This document shows positions 26,553 through 32,803 of a stretch of 64,000 nucleotides of DNA, piece by piece. The notes under the pieces were generated by a model, which worked only from the letters and a program-made list of their open reading frames with translations, was not told the DNA's origin and made no database searches. Position 1 is the stretch's first letter, and each line of letters begins with the position of its first letter. The position numbers were made by a program, and so were the translations under genes. Origin of the DNA: Parabacteroides faecis (GTDB lineage: Bacteria > Bacteroidota > Bacteroidia > Bacteroidales > Tannerellaceae); contig NZ_BMPB01000004.1 of NCBI RefSeq assembly GCF_014647375.1, positions 124,001 to 188,000 of the forward strand. The letters run 5' to 3'.

Positions 26553-27827
26553 ATGAAAAAGTTTCAATTACTATTTTGGGCATTATTAACGACATTGTTT
26601 ACCTTGTCTTTTAGTGCTTGTTCTGACGATGATGATCCAACTCCGGAACCGGAGCCTACTCCTGAAGCGCAAACCTATCACTTCGACATCTGGATTGCTC
26701 TGGATAAACACGGTGGTATGGGACGTGACGTACAGACTCTTGTCAAGAGCATCGATTCTTTGAAGGCTGGCTCTCAGATGATCAGCTTTGAAGGAGATGG
26801 AACGGAAGTTCATAGTGTTATGTCTTTGGAAACTATTGTCAAAGGGAAATACTATTATCAGGTTCCTGTATCGGGTGATCGTTTTTCCAAATATACACTG
26901 TCGAATAATAAGATCAATGTTATCCAGGAGCAGAAATTCGGTACAAATACGTACGATACCCGTAAATATACACATGCCTGGATCGATGATAATACGCTTG
27001 TGATCATGGCTTCTAACGGAGATGGAGATAAAATCATCTGGACGAAGCTGAATACGACCGATATGACTATTATCAAGGAAGGTGTTCTTGATATCCCTCT
27101 TCCTGAAGGAGATAAATTATTCTCAACTTCAGGTATTCTGAACTATCGTAAAAGCGATAATAAACTTATTTATTTCTATTTGGGTAAGAAAAGTAAACGT
27201 GGAGATACAACACCTTTCTTCTTTACAACTGTGATCAATGCTGAAACAATGGCCGTTGAAAGTAATATACGTAATACAATGGCTCATCAGATGGTTGGTA
27301 GTGCTTATGGCGAATTGTTGCAGAAATGTACGCTGGTTGACGAGAGTGGAAATCTTTATCTTGCAGGTTTCTCTGAAAATGAAGATGGAACGGAGAAGAG
27401 CCATTTGATTCGTATCAAAGCCGGTGAGAAAGATTTTGATCCTAGTTACGATGCTTTCACCAATGCCGGAAAGCTTGTTTCTCTCGAATATCTGGGTGAT
27501 GGTAAAGTGCTTGCTTATGCACGTCAGGATGAACTTGGAATGGAAATTGATAGTTACAGCCATTATTATACGATCATCGATCTCAATAGTAAAACCAGCA
27601 GCCGTGTAAAATACAACGGACAGGATCTTCCGTATAGCGGTGGCCGCTTCTCTCAGCGTACTGCTGTGGTTGATGGTAAGGCTTATATCGGTGTTAATCC
27701 GGAAAGTTCAAATCCTTGTGTCTACATTTATGATATAAAGACAGGTAATGTAGAGAAGGGTGCTGATATTAAAGAAGGCTACTACTTCGAGCAGATCCGC
27801 GTACTTGATAATGAAGATGCTGAATAA
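26553..27827 (+). CDS. DUF4374-like surface lipoprotein, partner of the riboswitch-driven receptor
   Basis: 424-residue lipoprotein with signal MKKFQLLFWALLTTLFTLSF and lipobox SAC (Cys23). The following SDDDDPTPEPEPTPE is an acidic stretch like the lipoprotein export signal that sends Bacteroidetes lipoproteins to the cell surface. The body shows repeated beta-strand pairs (KYTHAWIDDNTLVIMASNGD, GNLYLAGFSENEDG, YLGDGKVLAYAR, RTAVVDGKAYIGVNP), consistent with a beta-propeller. It resembles DUF4374 proteins, some of which bind siderophores beside TonB receptors (XusB). The riboswitch context suggests corrinoid capture, like the unrelated-looking BtuG propeller. Function inferred. Confidence 0.8.
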   Translation: MKKFQLLFWALLTTLFTLSFSACSDDDDPTPEPEPTPEAQTYHFDIWIALDKHGGMGRDVQTLVKSIDSLKAGSQMISFEGDGTEVHSVMSLETIVKGKYYYQVPVSGDRFSKYTLSNNKINVIQEQKFGTNTYDTRKYTHAWIDDNTLVIMASNGDGDKIIWTKLNTTDMTIIKEGVLDIPLPEGDKLFSTSGILNYRKSDNKLIYFYLGKKSKRGDTTPFFFTTVINAETMAVESNIRNTMAHQMVGSAYGELLQKCTLVDESGNLYLAGFSENEDGTEKSHLIRIKAGEKDFDPSYDAFTNAGKLVSLEYLGDGKVLAYARQDELGMEIDSYSHYYTIIDLNSKTSSRVKYNGQDLPYSGGRFSQRTAVVDGKAYIGVNPESSNPCVYIYDIKTGNVEKGADIKEGYYFEQIRVLDNEDAE

Positions 27828-27854
27828 GAACCTTGCATTTGGTTGAACGGTGTA

Positions 27855-27921
27855 TTGTCGGTTGATTTCTGACCGACAAGCAGCCGTGCTCCGGCCGATA
27901 GTTATCCGTTGAGGAACGGAT
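27855..27921. repeat. Palindromic extragenic repeat cluster, copy 1
   Basis: TTGTCGGT / ACCGACAA hairpin (27855-27879), then GGCCGATAGTTATCCG, then ATCCGTT / AACGGAT (27904-27921). Related strings, GGCCGATAAATATCAACCG and TTGTCGGCCG, make up the cluster at 53561-53645, so these may belong to one repeat family. Confidence 0.55.
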
Positions 27922-27959
27922 AGTTGTCCGTTTTTTAAGTATAGGTGTTTTGAAATGTA

Positions 27960-28020
27960 AATAAGGGACTTTTGACTGCAAAACATATATGTTTCGCAGT
28001 CAAAAGTCCCTTATTTTTTC
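27960..28020. terminator. Terminator formed by a 56-base near-perfect palindrome
   Basis: Arms of 28 bases (27960-27987 and 27988-28015) pair with a single mismatch; the left arm begins AATAAGGGACTTTTGACTGC. Six Ts follow. It lies 133 bases after the DUF4374 stop and is unusually long for an intrinsic terminator. Confidence 0.8.
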
Positions 28021-28167
28021 GGAGGATGTGCTAACCCCGATTTTTGTATATATTTTTTATGATTCCATCCTTTCAGGGCGATGACTTTTGGGGCAGGCAT
28101 ATTGCAGAGAAACTATATTCAGTTTATAACCGAGCCTGTTATTTTTATATGGTTAACAAATAAGTCC

Positions 28168-28175
28168 TATCTTTG
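28168..28175 (+). promoter_or_regulatory. Candidate -7 box (upstream promoter)
   Basis: TATCTTTG matches TAnnTTTG. No good -33 is visible. It could start a long leader for the regulator gene at 28679 or a separate RNA. Confidence 0.4.
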
Positions 28176-28268
28176 CAGAATCAAGTTGTCAGGAGGATAA
28201 ATCCTTCGATTAATAATGATAAACAAAATAACAGATGGATTATCATAGGTTAAAATATTATTAATACG

Positions 28269-28276
28269 TATATTTG
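28269..28276 (+). promoter_or_regulatory. Candidate -7 box for a structured RNA
   Basis: TATATTTG matches TAnnTTTG exactly. A start near 28283 would coincide with the AAGGCTTT/AAAGCCTT hairpin. No clear -33 element. Confidence 0.45.
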
Positions 28277-28282
28277 CAACTG

Positions 28283-28544
28283 AAAGGCTTTTGAATAGAA
28301 AGCCTTGTGTTGCGTGTGATATTTGTGCGTCTAAATGAAAATCGGCTAAATTTTCTCAAGAACGAATGCACAAAGAAAGCCCTCGCAACCCTTTACCGGA
28401 TATACGTGTTATCTATGCTGCGATGCAGTGTGGATATATTATTGTATACAGATAAAGGGGGCGTGCGGCTGACTTTTATTCGTTGTTGGGTCTTAGCCGA
28501 ACCTTCATTTAGATAAAAGTTCAGTCCGCCGCCCTTTCTTTTTT
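28283..28544 (+). ncRNA. Possible structured leader or small RNA ending in a terminator-like hairpin
   Basis: The region starts just after a TATATTTG box, opens with an 8-bp hairpin and ends with a strong intrinsic-terminator shape, giving about 260 bases of predicted RNA. No known RNA family was recognised. The 3' hairpin has a competing partner: CGGCT (28466-28470) can instead pair with AGCCG (28495-28499), which would break the long stem. That is the layout of an attenuator in front of the regulator gene, but an independent small RNA fits equally well. Confidence 0.35.
28454..28544 (+). terminator. Strong terminator-like hairpin before the alpha-CTD-like regulator gene
   Basis: The left arm 28454-28479 pairs with the right arm 28513-28537 through GGGCG-, GCGG-, TGA- and TTTTAT-type blocks with few bulges. 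The T-rich tail CTTTCTTTTTT follows. It lies 134 bases before ATG 28679. Confidence 0.75.
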
Positions 28545-28678
28545 ATGAAAGGACTACTCTACTATTATAACGCCATTTAACACCCGCATATTTTAAGGAA
28601 AAATCGTTTAAAGTTTATTCCATACCCTTGCTGCTGTATTGCAGGGAGGTATTATGTTTTACTTATAACCTTATTAAT

Positions 28679-29572
28679 ATGTCTGAACGTATTACCATTG
28701 AAAAAGCTGTCCAGATGACTGGTTTCCCGGCTGAAGATATTCGGGATTGGGCGAAATCCAAAAAGATAAAGTCTTATTCGTATAGAGACGGTGAACCATT
28801 GATAGATGCCGCAAGTTTGCAGAATTTTATATCCGGCGTCAAACGCCAGGGAATGCAAAAGTTATATCTCCAAGAGATCATTGAGGATAAAGAGGAAGAG
28901 ATTAACGAAATCATTGCCTGGTATGACGATTATATTTTCTGCTTGCGTTCTCTCACAACTGTCTCTCCCTTGCTTAAAATAATAATTGCCGAACTGGCCT
29001 CTTTCATAGAGGATAAGAAAGCACGATATATATTCACTGAAATAACGGGGGGAGCAAGAATATTGGATGTTGCCAAACATTGTGGTATGTCGTACGATGG
29101 TATGTGCAAACGGTATAACACCATTTTGTCTCACCTGAAGTCGGATACTTGTTTTATGCTTGAATATCATAAGACAATAACGAATCAGGAACTGGAGATA
29201 GAACGCCTGGAACTTGAAAACAGGAATTTGGAGTATGAGTTAAACCGGTTGTATGAAAAAGGACTTAAAGCAGGTCTACAATTTAATATCTCCCAATCAT
29301 TAATCCATGTACCTTTGGAGGCAGCCCAGCGGCTTTGCAGGCCGCTTACTGACCTGACACTGTCTCCCTATATCCGTAAAATACTTGAGAATCTCCATAT
29401 AGAAACAATGGAGGATATGTTGCGTTATATAGAAACCAAAGGGCTTGACTCTTTGCTGGAGATTCCCGGATTTGGTAAACTCGGACTGGAACAACTTAGG
29501 TTCCAGTTAGAGAAACATAGGGTACTCGATAAGAATGGCTATTCAGACCTCTATCAATATCTTGTTCGGTAA
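28679..29572 (+). CDS. Putative transcription regulator with an RNA polymerase alpha-CTD-like C-terminal domain
   Basis: 297 residues, no signal peptide, function unknown. Residues 5-50 (TIEKAVQMTGFPAEDIRDWAKSKKI) look like a MerR/excisionase-type winged helix-turn-helix. Residues 112-155 (KARYIFTEITGGARILDVAK through SYDGMCKRYNTILSHL) resemble the sigma-70 region 4 helix-turn-helix. Residues 165-198 form a charged coiled coil. Residues 223-285 (LTDLTLSPYIRKILENLHIE, SLLEIPGFGKLGLEQLRFQLE) closely follow the helix-hairpin-helix alpha-CTD that contacts UP elements and activators. A DNA-binding regulator that touches polymerase or mimics its parts is inferred. ATG 28679 is chosen because the earlier in-frame start gives a non-conserved tail. 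Confidence 0.75.
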   Translation: MSERITIEKAVQMTGFPAEDIRDWAKSKKIKSYSYRDGEPLIDAASLQNFISGVKRQGMQKLYLQEIIEDKEEEINEIIAWYDDYIFCLRSLTTVSPLLKIIIAELASFIEDKKARYIFTEITGGARILDVAKHCGMSYDGMCKRYNTILSHLKSDTCFMLEYHKTITNQELEIERLELENRNLEYELNRLYEKGLKAGLQFNISQSLIHVPLEAAQRLCRPLTDLTLSPYIRKILENLHIETMEDMLRYIETKGLDSLLEIPGFGKLGLEQLRFQLEKHRVLDKNGYSDLYQYLVR

Positions 29573-29577
29573 ATATC

Positions 29578-30909
29578 TCATTTCAATATTTTCTTCTGCA
29601 ATGTCCGGAACCAGATAAACGCAACAATCCCTTTCAGCATGCTCGATATACTGATCGCCCACCAAACACCGATAATCCCTAATCCCATTGCAGATAAAAC
29701 GATCGCCATCGGAATACGTAGCGAGTTGAAAGTAATGCTGATGATCGCAGGCGGAACCGTACGTCCTGTTCCGTAGAACAGTCCTTGCATCGTAATCTCA
29801 AGCATCATGAACAGCATCGAATACCCGTCTATCCGCAGGAAAATACCTCCGGCTTCAAATGCTTCCTTTTGGGGTACGATCAGTGAGAATACTTCGCTAC
29901 CATAAAAGACGAACAATAAAGTACACAGGATTCCGAATATGGCCGTCATTTTCAATGTCGTGTGATAGGCCTCCAATACCCTGTTCTTTTCGGAGGCTGC
30001 ATAGTTCTGGGCAACGAAGGCACTCAATGCCGTACTGAATCCCTGGGAGGTATTCCAGGCAATCGCTTCAATCTGCCCTCCGGCGGTAAGTGTCATCAGG
30101 CCGATATGACCTCCGTAAGTGGAGGCTGTCCGTGCCATGAAAATGTTGATAATGGCAAACAGCGTATTCAGCATGGCAACCGGTAATCCCAGTTGCAGGA
30201 TTCTTTGTGAATAGTTTTTCTTTAGTTTGACGAAGAAAGAGAATCCTCCCAATAATTTGCTTCTCCATTTTAGTTGATATACGAAAATAGCGCATACCGT
30301 TGCTTGCGATAGCCACGTCGCCCAGGCTGCTCCGGCTGTACCCATGTCGAATACAAAAATAAATACCGGGTCGAGTATCATATTAATGATAAGTCCCGTT
30401 CCGCTGATATAAAACGGTATTTTACTTAGCCCTGCTGCATTGTGGATGCCGGTGAAGGCAGCCGAGAGGAATATAAAGGGGAAGGCTGTCGATACGATCC
30501 GTAAATATTCTACGGCATTATCCGCAATAGGGGCTTCCAGTTTATAAATGCCGATGATCGGGTGGGCAAAGACAAAAAGAAGCAATCCCCAGCATACAGA
30601 GATAATCAGGGCAATGGTAAGGTTATGTGAAGAATAGTTCCTGGCGTCCTCTTCATTCCGTGCTCCGATGCTTTGTCCGACACTCACTTCCGAGCCTACT
30701 TTATTCAACAGCGATATCGAGTTGGTCATCCAGGTAAGGATACCCACGGCACCGATAGCGGCAACAGCCTCGCTACCCAAACGTCCCACCCAGGCCATAT
30801 CGGTAATGCTGTAAGCCATCTGAATGAAAGAAGTACCCATAATCGGCAAAGCCAGATTGAATAGCTGCCGTTTGATCGGGCCTTGTGTCAGGTTTTTTGT
30901 TCCTTGCAT
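29578..30909 (-). CDS. MATE-family efflux transporter
   Basis: 443-residue inner-membrane protein with about 12 predicted helices, exporting organic cations or drugs by Na+ or H+ antiport. It has the DinF/NorM-like N-terminus LTQGPIKRQLFNLALPIMGTSFIQMAYSITDMAWVGRLGSEAVAAIG, and the second half repeats the pattern (LGLPVAMLNTLFAIINIFMA). ATG 30909 is chosen because the TACTTTTG box lies 19 bases upstream; the longer frame would run through that box and a terminator. It converges with the alpha-CTD-like regulator gene, only five bases apart at the stops. The substrate cannot be told. Confidence 0.92.
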   Translation of the reverse strand: MQGTKNLTQGPIKRQLFNLALPIMGTSFIQMAYSITDMAWVGRLGSEAVAAIGAVGILTWMTNSISLLNKVGSEVSVGQSIGARNEEDARNYSSHNLTIALIISVCWGLLLFVFAHPIIGIYKLEAPIADNAVEYLRIVSTAFPFIFLSAAFTGIHNAAGLSKIPFYISGTGLIINMILDPVFIFVFDMGTAGAAWATWLSQATVCAIFVYQLKWRSKLLGGFSFFVKLKKNYSQRILQLGLPVAMLNTLFAIINIFMARTASTYGGHIGLMTLTAGGQIEAIAWNTSQGFSTALSAFVAQNYAASEKNRVLEAYHTTLKMTAIFGILCTLLFVFYGSEVFSLIVPQKEAFEAGGIFLRIDGYSMLFMMLEITMQGLFYGTGRTVPPAIISITFNSLRIPMAIVLSAMGLGIIGVWWAISISSMLKGIVAFIWFRTLQKKILK

Positions 30910-30927
30910 GTTCGTCTTATTTGGGTG

Positions 30928-30935
30928 CAAAAGTA
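30928..30935 (-). promoter_or_regulatory. -7 promoter box for the MATE gene
   Basis: The minus strand reads TACTTTTG, 19 bases before ATG 30909. Confidence 0.6.
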
Positions 30936-30940
30936 GAAAT

Positions 30941-30977
30941 AAAAAAGGAGAACCCATTACTGGATTCTCCTTCTCTT
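30941..30977 (-). terminator. Terminator of the TPR-barrel operon
   Basis: AAGGAGAA and TTCTCCTT arms around a 12-base loop; on the minus strand six Ts follow. It lies between the barrel gene stop (30995) and the MATE promoter. Confidence 0.75.
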
Positions 30978-30994
30978 GTATATCTTATATCAAT

Positions 30995-32794
30995 TTAGAA
31001 GTTGATATTCACTCCGATCATTGCACTGAACTTCTGCAACGGATATCCGTAGTAAAGTTCATATTTCTGGAATAATACATTATTCAGTTTCAGATACATC
31101 CCGAAAGTATCGTTGAAGTTGTATGCTCCGGTCAAATTCAGTTCGTTGATATTTTTCATATTTTTCTCCCCGTCTGTAATCAGGAAACTTTTGCGGCCTG
31201 TTGCCAGATAATAATCCAGCGATGCTGATAAGTTTTTGATAGGACGAACTGTTACGCCGGCTGTGATTTCCATTTCTGGCATACCGTAAGCTTCCGGTTC
31301 GTTTTTAGTAAAACCAATAGACTTAAATTCGTCAGTTTCTTCGACCTTCCAATTGTTGTAGACCCCTTTTAAGGATACTTCAAATAATTGTTGGTAACTA
31401 TACTTCAGATTGGCTCCGATAAACAATTGTTTGGAGTCCAGCATGTTTAGCGGTGTGCTAAAGTTTCCGAAATTATCTTTTACATTATTGAGTAACGGTG
31501 CAAAGAAGTAATTATCATTTGTAATCTTGTATCCTCCGAAAATATCAAACCAAAAGCCTGGTGCTACTCCGCTTTTAATTCCTACTATCCCATCTAACCA
31601 GTTGCGTGAAGGCATTATTCTGGAGAATGGAGCTGTGTAACGATTTTCCTGAAACATGTCATACTGGCTGTTCGCTTTTAATTCTCCATTGGCTTTCAGG
31701 TATAATACTGTCTTGTCTGCCACTTCTACATCTGCAGAAATATTAGGAGATGCCATAAACTTTTTATGCTCTCCACTGAAGAACATCGCGTTTATTCCCA
31801 GTTTGATATGCCAGTTGTCACCCTCGACTTTATAATAAGGACTTAATGTGGCTGCGGCAAAATTGTCGAAATAATATGTGTATCCGGCTTTCTCTCCTTC
31901 CGGTATCTCTATTTCCTTAGGTAAACTATAGTTGAAGTACTGGAAGTTACCATCTAATCCAATTCTTTGATTACCGCCAAAACCTGCATTTAGTCCAAAA
32001 TTAAGATTGAATGTTCCTTCTGTCGGTCCGTCGAATGGTTTGCCCGCTCCGTATTTATAAGAGAAATTGGTATAACCTAAATCCAACAGATATCCTACAG
32101 GCGCATCTTCTTTTGACTCAACGCCAACATTCGCTTTGATTGTTTGGGCGACCTGGTTGGTTTCAACATCGCTGACAAAATCCGGTACCACACTGGAAGC
32201 CGGATCTAAATACACCGGTAAGCCGTAGTAATTGAATCCTGAATAACCATACTTAACGCCCATCTTCAATGCCAACTTATCGAAGTTATGCTTGAAGTTA
32301 AGGCCGCCCATATTATCGTTCAGCTTCGCCTTTACCTTTTCGTCTATCTGGAGATATTTCACCTTGCCGTTGGTAGAACGGTGTGAGAACCAGATATTCA
32401 GTTGATCCTTGTCTGTGCTGAGGATATGGTAGCCCAGGTCTCCGTTCAGGTTCAGATAGGTGCCGCCTCCGAAGTTGAAATAACCGCGGCGTTTGTTGTA
32501 TTGGATATCCGTCATGATATTACCGGAAGGGAGCAGGCTGATCTCTTTCTGAGGATCGGCTGCAATTGTAAAACCGGCATAGTCGATCGGCATCTTCTTT
32601 ACTTCCGGTTCTTTGATGACCGGAAGGGTGTTCACTTTGCTTGCATCCTGTACCGTCGGATCATATTCACGTTCGAGCGTCATCTCCCGGTCCAGATTCT
32701 GTTTCTTCGAAGTATCTTCCTGTGCACTCATTGTGGCTGTAGTCCCAAGCAAGGCTACAACACACAGCGCTTTTACATTATATATAGTCTTCAT
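30995..32794 (-). CDS. Outer-membrane beta-barrel protein paired with a TPR protein
   Basis: 599 residues with a signal peptide (MKTIYNVKALCVVALLGTTA, cleaved near MSAQ). The mature N-terminus is charged (LDREMTLEREYDPTVQDASKVNTLPVIKEPEVKKMP), then many amphipathic aromatic strands follow up to a C-terminal barrel strand (KFSAMIGVNINF). It resembles the barrel part of TonB receptors but no plug or TonB box is seen. ATG 32794 is chosen over an upstream TTG. It starts nine bases after the TPR gene stop, so the two are almost certainly one operon. This pair is widespread in Bacteroidales as far as I recall, but its function is not known to me; a scaffold or secretion role is possible. Confidence 0.78.
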   Translation of the reverse strand: MKTIYNVKALCVVALLGTTATMSAQEDTSKKQNLDREMTLEREYDPTVQDASKVNTLPVIKEPEVKKMPIDYAGFTIAADPQKEISLLPSGNIMTDIQYNKRRGYFNFGGGTYLNLNGDLGYHILSTDKDQLNIWFSHRSTNGKVKYLQIDEKVKAKLNDNMGGLNFKHNFDKLALKMGVKYGYSGFNYYGLPVYLDPASSVVPDFVSDVETNQVAQTIKANVGVESKEDAPVGYLLDLGYTNFSYKYGAGKPFDGPTEGTFNLNFGLNAGFGGNQRIGLDGNFQYFNYSLPKEIEIPEGEKAGYTYYFDNFAAATLSPYYKVEGDNWHIKLGINAMFFSGEHKKFMASPNISADVEVADKTVLYLKANGELKANSQYDMFQENRYTAPFSRIMPSRNWLDGIVGIKSGVAPGFWFDIFGGYKITNDNYFFAPLLNNVKDNFGNFSTPLNMLDSKQLFIGANLKYSYQQLFEVSLKGVYNNWKVEETDEFKSIGFTKNEPEAYGMPEMEITAGVTVRPIKNLSASLDYYLATGRKSFLITDGEKNMKNINELNLTGAYNFNDTFGMYLKLNNVLFQKYELYYGYPLQKFSAMIGVNINF

Positions 32795-32803
32795 TGTATT
32801 CAA

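Larger units (their letters stand above)
27828..28678 (+). other. 850-base intergenic region with several palindromes
   Basis: Contains a palindromic repeat cluster (27855-27921), a 56-base near-perfect palindrome with T tail (27960-28020), two TAnnTTTG boxes (28168, 28269), a small AAGGCTTT/AAAGCCTT hairpin (28283-28303) and a very strong hairpin with T tail (28454-28544). One short frame inside is not gene-like. The amount of structure is high for an intergenic region. Confidence 0.6.

Noticed and set aside
28307-28516. 69-codon plus-strand frame in the intergenic region
   Set aside because: TTG start, no coding character, and its 3' half lies in the strong hairpin; RNA structure explains it better.
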